Shown here: one piece after another, positions 38,158 through 47,880 of the stretch
How positions within the stretch are numbered: the stretch's first letter is position 1
Layout of the letters: each line of letters starts with the position of its first letter
DNA from: Betaproteobacteria bacterium
GTDB taxonomy: Bacteria; Pseudomonadota; Gammaproteobacteria; Burkholderiales; Burkholderiaceae_A
Length of the DNA stretch: 56,882 nt
Assembly (NCBI GenBank): GCA_016868305.1
Contig: VGHK01000012.1
Coordinates: forward strand, 1 to 56,882
Direction: 5' to 3'
The notes under the pieces: generated by a model
What the model saw: the letters and a program-made list of their open reading frames with translations, nothing else
The model's database searches: none
What the model was told of the DNA's origin: nothing
Program-made: the position numbers and the translations under genes

Positions 38158-39216
38158 TCAAGAAGAAATCGATGAGGCCACGGAGGCTTGGGGAATGGCG
38201 CGGTTCGCGCTGACGGGCCGCCGCTGGGAGACCTGCAGAAGCGCCCAGAGAAACCAGAGCAGCCCAAAAATAAGGTGGGCCGCAAGCAGATGCACCGGCT
38301 GGGCTACCCGAGGGAATCCCAGGTAATTGAGAGAGGCTCCAAGCAGCATTTCAAAGACGACGAGCCAGAAAAGAATGTGCAGGGCCGGACCGGCAGAGGA
38401 ATGCCGAAGGGGGCTCTGGTAAACGCGCCACAAAAGCCAGCCGCAGAGCCCCAGGATTACCCAGGAAAAAGACCGGTGTACATAAAAGATCCATGGAACG
38501 GCATCGATCCACTGGTCGCGGTTTAAGTCGGTGGCAAAACGAGAGATGAGGTCAACGCTTTCGCGGATTTGTATGCCCAGGAAGATCTGCACCGTTAGGG
38601 CAAAAAGGGTCCACAGCACCAGCGTCTTGAACCAGCCCGGAAGCTGCCTGAGCCCGTTGGTGGGCTCAGGGCCCCCTAGGGACGGCGCCCAGGCTCGTAC
38701 GGCGGCATAGATCAGAAACATCTGGACAAAAAATGCCAGCAGCATGTGCATGGAGATCATGACGGGCCGAAGGTTACTGGCAACCACCTGTGACCCGATC
38801 CAGCCATTGAGCCCCACAAAGAAAAACCCACCGAAGGCTGACCAAAAAACGGCAGGATCGACACGGCGATAGGGCCAGGACGCCACTACAGTAGCCATTA
38901 CCAACAGTCCAATAACCACACCCACCAAGCGGTTCACATACTCCGTCCAGGTCTTCACCGGATCGAAATCAGCTGTGTCGTAGCCGCGATCGGCATAAGT
39001 GACCCGCCAGTCAGGCGGCAGTTGCGCCTCTGAGGTGGGCGGAATGAACTGGCCAAAGCAGAGAGGCCAGTCAGGGCAGCCCATACCGGCGCCCGAGGCA
39101 CGCACGGTTCCGCCAACCAGAATAAGAAAATAGACCGCTGCAATGGTAACCATGGCAAGGCCAAGAAAACGCCATTTCTGGAGCTCTGAGACCTCACATT
39201 GGGGCATATTGGTCAT
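38158..39216 (-). CDS. ctaA: heme A synthase CtaA
   Basis: 352-aa membrane enzyme converting heme O to heme A for cytochrome oxidase. Eight membrane segments with VGGTVRASGAGMGCPDWPLCFGQ, the conserved EYVNRLVG and the histidines SMHMLLAFFVQ, YVHRSFSW and PVHLLAAHLIFG, which ligate heme. ATG 39216 is taken; GTG 39222 is an alternative two codons up. It lies between glyA and tyrS and implies an aerobic, aa3-type-respiring organism. Confidence 0.93.
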   Translation of the reverse strand: MTNMPQCEVSELQKWRFLGLAMVTIAAVYFLILVGGTVRASGAGMGCPDWPLCFGQFIPPTSEAQLPPDWRVTYADRGYDTADFDPVKTWTEYVNRLVGVVIGLLVMATVVASWPYRRVDPAVFWSAFGGFFFVGLNGWIGSQVVASNLRPVMISMHMLLAFFVQMFLIYAAVRAWAPSLGGPEPTNGLRQLPGWFKTLVLWTLFALTVQIFLGIQIRESVDLISRFATDLNRDQWIDAVPWIFYVHRSFSWVILGLCGWLLWRVYQSPLRHSSAGPALHILFWLVVFEMLLGASLNYLGFPRVAQPVHLLAAHLIFGLLWFLWALLQVSQRRPVSANRAIPQASVASSISS

Positions 39217-39281
39217 AAGCACTGGGGCCTGTCTTAGAAAAACTTTGTGAGCGCTGCATCGCCCACGCGGTTGGAAATACG

Positions 39282-40535
39282 TTAGAGAGAATGGACTCGT
39301 ACCTTAGCAAAACGGCGCTTGCCCACCTGTAGCACATAGACTCCGGGGTGAAGGGCTTGGGTGCGGTCGGAGACCTTCTCGCCGTCAATGCGGACCCCAC
39401 CCTGCTCGATACTGCGCACCGCCTCGCTCGATGAGGGCACCAGCCCAGCCTGCCGTAGCGCCTGAACGATCACCACCGGGCCCTTGCCCAGGCTCTGTTC
39501 CACCAGATCATCGGGGATCTCCCCTTGCTTGAACCGGGCCTCGAAGTCGGCCAACGCCCCCTCGGCGGCGCTTCGGGAGTGAAACCGTTCAACAATTTCA
39601 AGCGCAAGGTCTACCTTGATATCACGGGGATTACGCCCGGCCGCTGCCTCGGCTTTTAGGGCATCGATCTGCGACAGTGGCCGAAACGAGAGCAGCAGAA
39701 AGTACTTCCACATCAGCTCATCTGAGATCGACATGAGCTTGCCAAACATCTCGGCTGCGGTATCGGTGATGCCCACATAGTTACCCTTGCTCTTGCTCAT
39801 CTTCTCGACCCCATCGAGGCCCTCCAGCAAGGGCATTGTGAGCACGCACTGGGGCTGCAGGCCTGCGGCCCGCTGCAGCTCTCGGCCCATGAGCAGGTTG
39901 AACTTCTGGTCGGTGCCGCCAAGTTCAAGATCTGCCTGCAAGGCCACCGAGTCATAGCCCTGCAAGAGCGGATAGAGCAGTTCGTGCACGGAGATGGGCG
40001 TGCCTGCCTTATACCGCTTGGTGAAGTCGTCGCGCTCGAGCATGCGGGCCACGGTGGACTGGGCAGCAAGCTTGATCATGCCGTGAGCACCAAGGGGTTC
40101 GCACCATTCGGAGTTCTTACGTATCTCTGTCTTTTCAGGGTCTAAGATGAGGCTTGCCTGCCGAAAATAGGTCTGGGCATTAGCGGCAATTTCTTCCGGA
40201 AGCAGGGGCGGACGGGTGGAGTTACGCCCGGTAGGGTCTCCGATAAGCGCGGTGAAGTCCCCAATCAAGAAGATCACCTGGTGCCCCAGGTCTTGCAACT
40301 GCCTGAGCTTATTTAGAACCACGGTATGGCCAAGGTGCAGGTCTGGCGCTGTGGGATCAAGGCCGAGCTTCACCCTAAGCGGGGTCCCGGTGCTGGCCGA
40401 CCGGGCCAGTTTTGCTTCAAGCTCATCCTCAACCAGGATTTCTTCGCTTCCGCGGCGAATCACGGCCATTGACGAAGCAACGCGTTCCCGCACGCCTGCG
40501 GGGATATCAGCTGAATCGGCAAATGGCTTTGTCAT
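39282..40535 (-). CDS. tyrS: tyrosyl-tRNA synthetase TyrS
   Basis: 417-aa class I synthetase. HIGH motif is [11 protein letters not shown] near residue 66, KMSKSKG near residue 235, with GGTDQKFN between. A C-terminal S4 RNA-binding domain is present ([21 protein letters not shown]). It diverges from the M23 peptidase gene over only 37 bases. Confidence 0.97.
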   Translation of the reverse strand: MTKPFADSADIPAGVRERVASSMAVIRRGSEEILVEDELEAKLARSASTGTPLRVKLGLDPTAPDLHLGHTVVLNKLRQLQDLGHQVIFLIGDFTALIGDPTGRNSTRPPLLPEEIAANAQTYFRQASLILDPEKTEIRKNSEWCEPLGAHGMIKLAAQSTVARMLERDDFTKRYKAGTPISVHELLYPLLQGYDSVALQADLELGGTDQKFNLLMGRELQRAAGLQPQCVLTMPLLEGLDGVEKMSKSKGNYVGITDTAAEMFGKLMSISDELMWKYFLLLSFRPLSQIDALKAEAAAGRNPRDIKVDLALEIVERFHSRSAAEGALADFEARFKQGEIPDDLVEQSLGKGPVVIVQALRQAGLVPSSSEAVRSIEQGGVRIDGEKVSDRTQALHPGVYVLQVGKRRFAKVRVHSL

Positions 40536-40572
40536 GGAAGGCTTTGATTGAAAAGGCTACAATTTTAAGGCT

Positions 40573-41937
40573 ATGCGCCTTCAAACGCTCAGACTCTGGA
40601 CCTTTGGCACTGCGGGATTTGGACTGGTGATGGTGGTGATCACCAGCCTTGGCATCTCGGCAGTAACAGAAGCAGAATCCAAAATGCTCAGCACGCCTAT
40701 TGTGCAGGAGCTTCCCGCGCCTATGTTGCAAGACCAGCTTGAGGCCCTGGCAAGCCACGGCCTCGAGCTCGCCCGCGAAGACGAGGTGCGCAAAGACGAC
40801 ACGATTGCCCGGCTCTTTGAGCGTCTGGGCGTTGATGACCGGGATGCCCTGGGGTATTTTATGGCTGATCGCGCCCGGCTACAGGTGCTGCGGGCAAATA
40901 TTGGCAAAACTGCGCTGGTGCACACAGACCTCAACGGCGCCCTACTGCGGCTTCAGCTTATGGACGGGCTGGACGCCTGGGTCATGGAGCGCACCGGTCA
41001 GGGCCAGTTCTCCACCCGCACGGGCAAGCTTGGAGCAGAGATACAGACAGAGCATCGCTCTGTCCTGGTGGGCGAATCGTTCTTTGGCGCAATGGACCAA
41101 GCGGGGGTGCCCAATGCCATCACAGAAGATGTGGTGAACCTCTTTGAATCAGACCTCGACTTTCGGCGTCAGGTGAAGCCTGGGGACAAGGTGCGGGTAA
41201 TCTACGAGAACCATAAAGTAGCAGGCAGAGAGATAGGCGACTACCGCCTCATCGCAGTGCGGTTCGAGGCCTCAGGCACGCCCTATGAGGCGCTCTTCTT
41301 CAACCCGCAGGGCACGGCCCGCGGAAACTACTATGACGCAGAAGGTAAATCGGTAAAGCGGGGATTTCTGGCAGCGCCCCTACGGTTTACCCGAATCAGC
41401 TCAAGCTTTGCGCGGTACCGGCTGCACCCCCTCTTTGGCGATCCCCGTGCCCATCAGGGGGTGGACTATGCAGCGCCCATTGGAACTCCCGTGCGTTCGG
41501 TGGCTGATGGCGTGATAACCAACCGGGGCTGGAACGGCGGCTACGGCAATGCCATCGAGATACAACACAATGCCCGGTACAGCACCTACTACGCCCATCT
41601 CTCAAATTTCGCCGCAGGCATGATCGCAGGGCGAGAGGTTCGGATGGGCGAGGTAATTGGCTATGTGGGTGCGACCGGCTGGGCTACCGGCCCACACCTG
41701 CATTACGAGTTCCGGGTGCAAGGCAGGTCCATCGACCCCATTCGCATTGCCCAGGAGAATCCCCAGGTGCCGAGTCTTACGGGTGAGGCCTTATCCCGAT
41801 TCCTGGTGGTTGCCGAAGACCTGCGCAAGCGACTTACTCTTCTAGACAGCGTGAATACGGCAGAAGCAGTACAAACCGCACCGGCCGGCCTGCCGCCCGC
41901 CAACCGCACGCCCACCACCTTAGCCGCCCGGCGTTAG
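40573..41937 (+). CDS. M23 family metallopeptidase with N-terminal membrane anchor
   Basis: 454-aa periplasmic-facing peptidase, MepM/OapA-like. A signal-anchor hydrophobic segment lies at residues 8-28. The catalytic LytM domain near residues 285-385 holds HQGVDYAAPIGTPVR (HxxxD) and GPHLHYEFRV (HxH). Central domain VVNLFESDLDFRRQVKPGDKVRVIY is typical of MepM-type proteins that cleave cross-links during wall expansion. ATG 40573 has a TACAAT -10-like hexamer 9 nt upstream and a short AAGG. anmK follows 33 bases later. Confidence 0.9.
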   Translation: MRLQTLRLWTFGTAGFGLVMVVITSLGISAVTEAESKMLSTPIVQELPAPMLQDQLEALASHGLELAREDEVRKDDTIARLFERLGVDDRDALGYFMADRARLQVLRANIGKTALVHTDLNGALLRLQLMDGLDAWVMERTGQGQFSTRTGKLGAEIQTEHRSVLVGESFFGAMDQAGVPNAITEDVVNLFESDLDFRRQVKPGDKVRVIYENHKVAGREIGDYRLIAVRFEASGTPYEALFFNPQGTARGNYYDAEGKSVKRGFLAAPLRFTRISSSFARYRLHPLFGDPRAHQGVDYAAPIGTPVRSVADGVITNRGWNGGYGNAIEIQHNARYSTYYAHLSNFAAGMIAGREVRMGEVIGYVGATGWATGPHLHYEFRVQGRSIDPIRIAQENPQVPSLTGEALSRFLVVAEDLRKRLTLLDSVNTAEAVQTAPAGLPPANRTPTTLAARR

Positions 41938-41970
41938 CAGCTCTGGCCCCCAAACCTTTACTGAGCCGCC

Positions 41971-43122
41971 TTGTCAGGCCAGCCTGAGTCCTCTCGCTTG
42001 TACGCCGGGGTGATGACCGGCACCAGCCTAGACGGAATCGACCTGGGGCTGATTCGTGTTACGGCGGGGCGGGCAGAGAGGCTTGACTTTGCCCAGGCAG
42101 AGCTGCCCGCACGGCTACGGCAGATATTTGCAGAGCTCCACGACCCCGAGATGCCTGCAGCGCTCTTGCGCGCCGCAGAAGCTGGCATTGCCCTGGCGCG
42201 CGAAATCTCGGTCTTGGTGGCAAGCCGTCGAGAGCGCTGGAAAGGCTGGGGGCCGGTACAGGCAATCGGCGTGCATGGCCAGACGGTCGTCCATCGGCCC
42301 GAACGGGGTGTATCGATTCAGGTCAATGCCCCGGCATGGATCGCCGAGCAGACGGGTATCGACGTGGTCTCCGACTTTCGCAGCCGAGACATTGCAGCAG
42401 GCGGCCAGGGTGCGCCTCTGGTTCCCCTGTTCCACGAGGTCATGACCCGTTCGGTGGGTGAGGCCGCCGTGGCAGTGATCAACCTCGGCGGAATTGCCAA
42501 TATCAGTCTGATTCGAAGGGAGCCAGCGGCGTCGCCGGCGCAGGTCTCGGGCTTTGACACGGGGCCGGCCAATATGCTGCTCGACTACTGGGCCCAGAAG
42601 AATCTTGGCAGGCCGTTTGATGAGAACGGCCAGTTGGCGATGCAGGGCAAGGCCATTCCGACCCTGGTGGCCCGGATGGCAGAGCACCCGTTCTTTGCCA
42701 AACCGGCACCCAAAAGTACGGGAAGAGACGCCTTCCACGGGCCATGGCTCGAGTCGCAAGTCGCTGCGCACCAGGCGCAGCATGGAGAAGTGTCTGCGGC
42801 AGACGTTCAGGCAAGCCTGGTGGCCCTTACCGCCCAGACCATTACCGAGGCGATTCCGGAAGATTTAAGGCGCATCTATCTGTGCGGTGGTGGAGCAAAA
42901 AACCCGGTTCTTCGAAATGCCCTTGAAGTCGCACTGGCCCGCAGAAACCAGCCAGCTTCGATACGGACAAGCGATGCCTTGGGATGGCCGGTTCAGGAAG
43001 TCGAGGCCGCGGCCTTCGCCTGGCTCGCCTACTGCTGTGTAGCGAAGATTCCTGCAAGCCTGCCGGCGGTGACCGGGGCCAAGGGAGCCCGGGTGCTCGG
43101 GAGCATCACGCCCCACGGCTAG
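41971..43122 (+). CDS. anmK: anhydro-N-acetylmuramic acid kinase AnmK
   Basis: 383-aa kinase that recycles anhMurNAc from cell-wall turnover to MurNAc-6-phosphate. VMTGTSLDGIDLGLI at the N-terminus, HGQTVVHRPE, DFRSRDIAAGGQGAPLVPLFHE, NLGGIANISLI and GFDTGPANMLLDYW are diagnostic. The start is TTG 41971, since the only nearby ATG (42013) would cut the phosphate loop. It follows an M23 peptidase, fitting a wall-turnover pair. Confidence 0.95.
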   Translation: MSGQPESSRLYAGVMTGTSLDGIDLGLIRVTAGRAERLDFAQAELPARLRQIFAELHDPEMPAALLRAAEAGIALAREISVLVASRRERWKGWGPVQAIGVHGQTVVHRPERGVSIQVNAPAWIAEQTGIDVVSDFRSRDIAAGGQGAPLVPLFHEVMTRSVGEAAVAVINLGGIANISLIRREPAASPAQVSGFDTGPANMLLDYWAQKNLGRPFDENGQLAMQGKAIPTLVARMAEHPFFAKPAPKSTGRDAFHGPWLESQVAAHQAQHGEVSAADVQASLVALTAQTITEAIPEDLRRIYLCGGGAKNPVLRNALEVALARRNQPASIRTSDALGWPVQEVEAAAFAWLAYCCVAKIPASLPAVTGAKGARVLGSITPHG

Positions 43123-43198
43123 GACGGCCCCGACACTAACCAAACCGCCTAAAGCCTTTTAAACAAAGCATTGGGACGAGGAAAGGCCAAGAGGCCGC

Positions 43199-44275
43199 TT
43201 AGGCAGCCTTCGCCATGGCCACGCGGCGCGCGCGGACACCGGCTGCCAGGATTTCCAGAATAGAAAGACTGTCCTCCCAGCCGATACAGCCATCGGTGAT
43301 GCTCTGGCCGTAGGTAAGGTCGGCCAGGGTCTGGCCAGGCTGCAGGTCTTGGCGGCCATAGACCAAGTGGCTCTCGACCATCACCCCAAAGATGCGCTCA
43401 TCGCCTGCAGAGAGCTGGTCGGCAACCGCCTGAGACACGGGCAGTTGGTTCTCTGGCTTTTTGCTGGAATTGCCGTGGCTGAGGTCGATCATGAGTCGGC
43501 TCGCCAGGTTGGCGGCGGCAGCCTCGCGGGAGGCGGCCTCAACGCTGGCGGCGTCAAAGTTCGGCGTCTTGCCACCGCGCAGAATGACGTGGCAGTCTTC
43601 GTTGCCCAAGGTGGAGACGATTGCCGAGTGCCCATCGCTCGTGACCGACAGAAAATGGTGGGGATGGGAGGCCGCCTTCAGGGCATCAAAGGCAATCTTT
43701 AAATTGCCATCGGTACCGTTTTTAAAGCCCACGGGGCAGGACAGGCCCGAGGCAAGCTCGCGGTGCACCTGTGACTCTGTGGTTCTAGCCCCAATCGCCC
43801 CCCAGGACACCAGATCGGCAATGTACTGGGGCGAGATCATGTCGAGAAACTCAACCCCCGCCGGAAGCCCCAGGTCATTGATCTGGGCAAGAGTCTGCCG
43901 GCCGCAGCGCAGTCCGGTATTAATATCAAAGCTGTTGTCGAGGTGGGGGTCGTTGATGAGGCCCTTCCATCCCACCGTGGTTCGAGGCTTCTCGAAATAG
44001 ACCCGCATAACGACCTCAAGGTCTTTGGCAAAACGCGTGCGCTGCTCTACGAGTCGCTGGGCGTACTCCAGGGCCGACCTGGGGTCGTGAATGGAACAAG
44101 GGCCAATGATCACCAGCAGCCGATCGTCCATTTCATGCAGGATGCGGTGAATCGCCTGTCTGGCAGCCAGAACGGTTCTTTCCGCAACAGGAGATACGGG
44201 TAACTCGGCAACAAGTTCTGCGGGCGTCGTGAGTTCTTTGATCTCACGAATTCGAATATTGGAGGTGGAGGTCAT
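43199..44275 (-). CDS. aroG: 3-deoxy-7-phosphoheptulonate synthase (DAHP synthase)
   Basis: 358-aa class I DAHP synthase, first step of the shikimate pathway. VIIGPCSIHDPRSALEYA, MRVYFEKPRTTVGWKGLINDP, SDGHSAIVSTLGNEDCHVILRGG and LMIDLSHGNSSKK are typical of the feedback-regulated AroF/G/H group. Which aromatic amino acid inhibits it cannot be read. The gene is oriented away from the cobalamin adenosyltransferase region, with a near-leaderless promoter motif upstream. Confidence 0.94.
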   Translation of the reverse strand: MTSTSNIRIREIKELTTPAELVAELPVSPVAERTVLAARQAIHRILHEMDDRLLVIIGPCSIHDPRSALEYAQRLVEQRTRFAKDLEVVMRVYFEKPRTTVGWKGLINDPHLDNSFDINTGLRCGRQTLAQINDLGLPAGVEFLDMISPQYIADLVSWGAIGARTTESQVHRELASGLSCPVGFKNGTDGNLKIAFDALKAASHPHHFLSVTSDGHSAIVSTLGNEDCHVILRGGKTPNFDAASVEAASREAAAANLASRLMIDLSHGNSSKKPENQLPVSQAVADQLSAGDERIFGVMVESHLVYGRQDLQPGQTLADLTYGQSITDGCIGWEDSLSILEILAAGVRARRVAMAKAA

Positions 44276-44277
44276 AG

Positions 44278-44290
44278 TGACCCTATTCTA
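44278..44290 (-). promoter_or_regulatory. TAGAATAGGGTCA motif before aroG
   Basis: The 13-mer TAGAATAGGGTCA reads on the minus strand; its TAGAAT part (44285-44290) resembles a -10 box 9 nt before the aroG start. No convincing -35 is seen. The identical 13-mer lies before glcD. Confidence 0.35.
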
Positions 44291-44391
44291 ACCGCCCCAT
44301 GGCAGTGCCCGCGCCCATCGCACCCCAGGGCCGGGTGCAGACCGGAATAGAGGTAGGCCGGTGCGCCTGCGAACCGTGCTGTTACAGATGG

Positions 44392-44994
44392 CTAGCCCGC
44401 GCGAGACCGGGCATCGTTGCGCCAGCAGACATCGGGCAAGCCCTGAGCCCGACTGACCGACCGTGCCATTACAAAAAGCAGGTCAGAGAGTCGATTAAGG
44501 TACTGCCGCAGCACCTCCCGCGGCCTGGCCAGGCCCGCGCGATCCTGAGCATGGTCGAGCGCCACAAGGCTGCGCTCGGCCCTGCGGGCAACCGTTCGGG
44601 CAACATGGGCGACCGCAGTGGCCTCACTGCCCGCAGGCAGAATGAACTCCTGCAACGGGGGCAGATCGGCATTAAGCCGCGCAATCCAGTCATCAAGTCT
44701 GACAAGCCGGTCACTTGCCAGAACTGCATGGTTCGGCAGGGCAAGTTCACCACCAAGGTCAAAAAGGTCATGCTGGATCTCAAAGACCATGGCATCGAGC
44801 TCTTGCAAGGCTGCCAGGTTCTGGGCCAGGGGAGCCAGCCGGGCCCGCAACAGCCCCAACTGGCTATTGAGTTCATCGACATCGCCCATGCAGACAAAAC
44901 GCGCATGGTCTTTGGGAAGACGAGAGCCGTCGGCCATGCCTGAGGAGCCGTCGTCACCGGTGCGGGTGGTAATGCGTGAGAGTCGATTGCCCAT
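44392..44994 (-). CDS. ATP:cob(I)alamin adenosyltransferase, PduO type
   Basis: 200-aa enzyme making adenosylcobalamin. The N-terminal motif TRTGDDGSSGMADGSRLPK, DVDELNSQLG, DLFDLGGEL and VARRAERSLVAL with YLNRLSDLLFVMARS are the PduO-family signatures. QueG in this window also needs cobalamin, though not necessarily the adenosyl form. No cobalamin riboswitch is seen nearby. Neighbouring gaps 44276-44391 and 44995-45067 contain nothing else I can support apart from promoter motifs. Confidence 0.9.
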   Translation of the reverse strand: MGNRLSRITTRTGDDGSSGMADGSRLPKDHARFVCMGDVDELNSQLGLLRARLAPLAQNLAALQELDAMVFEIQHDLFDLGGELALPNHAVLASDRLVRLDDWIARLNADLPPLQEFILPAGSEATAVAHVARTVARRAERSLVALDHAQDRAGLARPREVLRQYLNRLSDLLFVMARSVSRAQGLPDVCWRNDARSRAG

Positions 44995-45055
44995 GGGTGC
45001 CAGTCTATCGCCTCTGGCGATGAAGGCAACTGGAATTTTTCAGGGACTTTGCACC

Positions 45056-45068
45056 TAGAATAGGGTCA
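45056..45068 (+). promoter_or_regulatory. TAGAATAGGGTCA motif before glcD
   Basis: TAGAAT (45056-45061) resembles a -10 box and ends 6 nt before the glcD ATG, so transcription would begin near the start codon. The full 13-mer is the same as upstream of aroG on the other strand. The -35 region is weak. Confidence 0.35.
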
Positions 45069-46630
45069 TGAATGCCCCCGCGATTCCGTCCACGCTGGCA
45101 ACCGCGTCTCCAGCGCCATCTTCTTGGCGCCTGGGTGAGCTGCGGTTTGCCGATACCAGCCAGCCCCTTGCTGCAGAAAAGCGCCAGCAGCTCATCGCTG
45201 CGCTTTCGGCCCGCCTGCCCTCTGACTGCCTGGTCTTTGACGAAGAGCCTCTTAAGCCGTACGAATGCGACGGGCTTAGCGGCTACCGACAACTACCCGC
45301 CGCCGTAGCCCTGCCGCGCACTGAGGACCAGGCCGCAGAGGTTCTGAAGGTATGCACCGCACTGGAAGTGCCCGTGGTCCCCAGGGGGGCGGGTACCGGG
45401 CTGTCGGGAGGGGCCACCCCCCATCGCGGAGGAGTGGTCTTGTCCACCGCCCGGCTGCGCAAGATTCTGGCAATAGAGCCCGATGCCCGCCGCGCCAGGG
45501 TACAGCCCGGGGTGCGAAACCTGGCCATTAGCGAGGCGGCCGCGCCCTTTGGCCTGTACTATGCGCCCGACCCTTCCTCACAGATCGCCTGCACCATTGG
45601 CGGCAACATCGCCGAAAATTCAGGTGGCGTGCACTGCCTGAAATACGGCCTTACCGTACACAACGTGCTGCAGGTCAAGGGGCTCACCATCGAAGGCGAG
45701 CAGGTCAGCTTTGGCAGCGAGGCCTTCGATTTCCCAGGACTCGACCTTCTGTCTCTTATGATCGGCTCGGAGGGCATGCTCGCGGTGGTGACAGAAGTCA
45801 CGGTAAAGCTGGTGCCCAAGCCTGCCCTAGCCCGGGTCATCATGGCCTCATTCGATGATGTCGAGAAGGCCGGGCTCGCGGTGGCAGACCTTATTGGGGC
45901 TGGCATTATTCCTGCGGGGCTGGAGATGATGGACAAGCCCATGACCGCGGCGGTCGAAGAGTTTGTCCATGCGGGCTATGACCTGAATGCCGCCGCCATT
46001 TTGCTCTGTGAGTCCGATGGCACGCCCGAGGAGGTTGCCGAAGAGATTGGGCGGATGAAGGCGGTGCTTTCAGCAAGCGGCGCAACCGAGCTAAAGGTAT
46101 CGGAGTCTGAGGCTGAACGGCTGCGGTTCTGGTCGGGCCGCAAAAACGCCTTTCCGGCCTCGGGCCGAATCTCTGCGGACTACTACTGCATGGACGGCAC
46201 CATTCCCCGTCGCAGGCTTGGCGAGATGCTCAGAAAGATTGCCGCGCTTGAAAAGAAGTACGGTCTGAGCTGTCTGAACGTATTTCATGCCGGAGATGGA
46301 AACCTGCATCCGCTGATTTTGTTTGACGCGGCAAAGCCGGGCGAGTTTGAGACCACCGAGCGGTTTGGTGCCGAAATTCTAGAGGCCTGTGTGGAATTCG
46401 GTGGAACCATTACCGGTGAGCATGGAGTGGGAATCGAGAAGATCAATTCCATGTGCGTGCAGTTTTCCCCCGAAGAGCGGCTTGCGTTTTTTGCCGTCAA
46501 GCGGGCCTTTGATCCCCATGGCCTTCTGAATCCTGGGAAAAACATTCCCACCCTATCGCGCTGCGCGGAATATGGCCGTATGCATGTGCATAACGGTGCC
46601 CTACGTTTTCCTGAACTCGAGCGGTTCTAG
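45068..46630 (+). CDS. glcD: glycolate oxidase subunit GlcD (FAD-linked)
   Basis: 520-aa FAD oxidase subunit. FAD-binding PCMH domain: VPRGAGTGLSGGATPHRGGVVL, DPSSQIACTIGGNIAENSGG, HCLKYGLTVHNV, MIGSEGMLAVVTEVTVKL; C-terminal cap ends with NVFHAGDGNLHPLILFD, GTITGEHGVGIEK and FDPHGLLNPGKN. Oxidises glycolate or D-lactate-type 2-hydroxy acids. It is the first gene of glcDEF; glcE begins 3 nt after its stop. Confidence 0.94.
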   Translation: MNAPAIPSTLATASPAPSSWRLGELRFADTSQPLAAEKRQQLIAALSARLPSDCLVFDEEPLKPYECDGLSGYRQLPAAVALPRTEDQAAEVLKVCTALEVPVVPRGAGTGLSGGATPHRGGVVLSTARLRKILAIEPDARRARVQPGVRNLAISEAAAPFGLYYAPDPSSQIACTIGGNIAENSGGVHCLKYGLTVHNVLQVKGLTIEGEQVSFGSEAFDFPGLDLLSLMIGSEGMLAVVTEVTVKLVPKPALARVIMASFDDVEKAGLAVADLIGAGIIPAGLEMMDKPMTAAVEEFVHAGYDLNAAAILLCESDGTPEEVAEEIGRMKAVLSASGATELKVSESEAERLRFWSGRKNAFPASGRISADYYCMDGTIPRRRLGEMLRKIAALEKKYGLSCLNVFHAGDGNLHPLILFDAAKPGEFETTERFGAEILEACVEFGGTITGEHGVGIEKINSMCVQFSPEERLAFFAVKRAFDPHGLLNPGKNIPTLSRCAEYGRMHVHNGALRFPELERF

Positions 46631-46633
46631 GCA

Positions 46634-47857
46634 ATGCCGGCCTCTGTCACCGACGACCAGGCCCAGCAGTGGCGGGCACAGACCCAGGCCTTGGTCGCTC
46701 AAGCCCGTGACAGCGGGCGTGCAATACAAATCTCCGGCCACGGCAGTAAGGCCTTCTACGGCCAGCCTGTTAACGCCAGCAGCGGCGATGGGCTTACGAC
46801 GATTACCACCACCGACTACCACGGTATCGTGGCCTATGACCCGAGCGAACTGGTGGTCGTGGCGCGGGCAGGAACATCCATTTGCGCGCTGGAATCGGTA
46901 TTGGCCGAGCGTGGGCAACGGCTGGCCTTCGAGCCTCCCCGTTTTGGCGGAAAGGGAACGGTGGGCGGAATGGTTGCAACCGGGCTCTCCGGGCCGGGAA
47001 GACTCTCTGCAGGGCCCTGTAAGGACTTTATTCTGGGGCTGAGTGTTATGGGCAGCGATGGGGCCCTGATGCGTTTTGGCGGCACCGTGATGAAGAACGT
47101 GGCAGGCTACGATGTCTCGCGCCTGCACACGGGGGCCTTGGGAATTCTGGGGCTGATTCTTGATGTCTCAATCAAGGTACTGCCCGAACCGGCGGCCCGG
47201 GCCACCGTAACGCTCACCTGCGATAAGGCCCAGGCAGTCACCCTATGCGACCGCTGGCTCGCCGAGCCCCTGCCCATTTCTGCCACGGCCTGGGGCCTGC
47301 CGGATTACTGGCAGTCCGACAGCCCGGAAGATGGGGCTGCCTCTTTCTCTCCAAGCCATAATGAAGCCCTCAATGCGGGGGAGCTAGGAATCCGGTTTTC
47401 GGGTGCCGAGGCAGCAGTGCAGTCGGCCATTGACCGATTCGAAAAACAGCATGGTGCCAGACTGGTGACCCCCGACAGAGCAGACCGCTTTTGGAATGCA
47501 CTGCGCGACCAGCGTCTGGGATTTTTTTCGGCCGCAGACCCCAACACCGACCGCCTGCTCTGGCGCATTGCGGTCCCCGCCCAGACGCCGGTAATACCAA
47601 TAACAGGGCCAGCCATTCTGGAATGGGGCGGTGCCCTGCGCTGGGTATGGTCACACCAGCCCGCGGCCGAGGTGCGTGCAGCGGCGCAACAGGCAGGCGG
47701 ACATGCCACGCTCTACCTGGCCCCTGATGCAACGCGCGCAAAAGAAGGGGCCTTTGCGCCGCTGCCCAGGGCTCTGCAGGCACTACATCAAAGGCTTAAG
47801 GCAGAGCTTGATCCGCATCATCTCTTTAACCCGGGCCGCATGTATGCTGGCCTATAG
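46634..47857 (+). CDS. glcE: glycolate oxidase subunit GlcE
   Basis: 407-aa second FAD-binding subunit. ISGHGSKAFYG, YDPSELVVVARAGTSICALE, FGGKGTVGGMVATGLSGPGR and FGGTVMKNVAGYDVSRLHTGALGIL are typical of GlcE, and the C-terminus ends LDPHHLFNPGRMY. It lacks the large cap of GlcD, as expected. Located between glcD and glcF with short spacers. Confidence 0.93.
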   Translation: MPASVTDDQAQQWRAQTQALVAQARDSGRAIQISGHGSKAFYGQPVNASSGDGLTTITTTDYHGIVAYDPSELVVVARAGTSICALESVLAERGQRLAFEPPRFGGKGTVGGMVATGLSGPGRLSAGPCKDFILGLSVMGSDGALMRFGGTVMKNVAGYDVSRLHTGALGILGLILDVSIKVLPEPAARATVTLTCDKAQAVTLCDRWLAEPLPISATAWGLPDYWQSDSPEDGAASFSPSHNEALNAGELGIRFSGAEAAVQSAIDRFEKQHGARLVTPDRADRFWNALRDQRLGFFSAADPNTDRLLWRIAVPAQTPVIPITGPAILEWGGALRWVWSHQPAAEVRAAAQQAGGHATLYLAPDATRAKEGAFAPLPRALQALHQRLKAELDPHHLFNPGRMYAGL

Positions 47858-47880
47858 CCCTTCTCTATGAGCCCTCAGGC

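Noticed and set aside
44276-45067. Cobalamin riboswitch near the adenosyltransferase
   Set aside because: Gaps on either side are about 116 and 73 bases and show no B12-box-like sequence.
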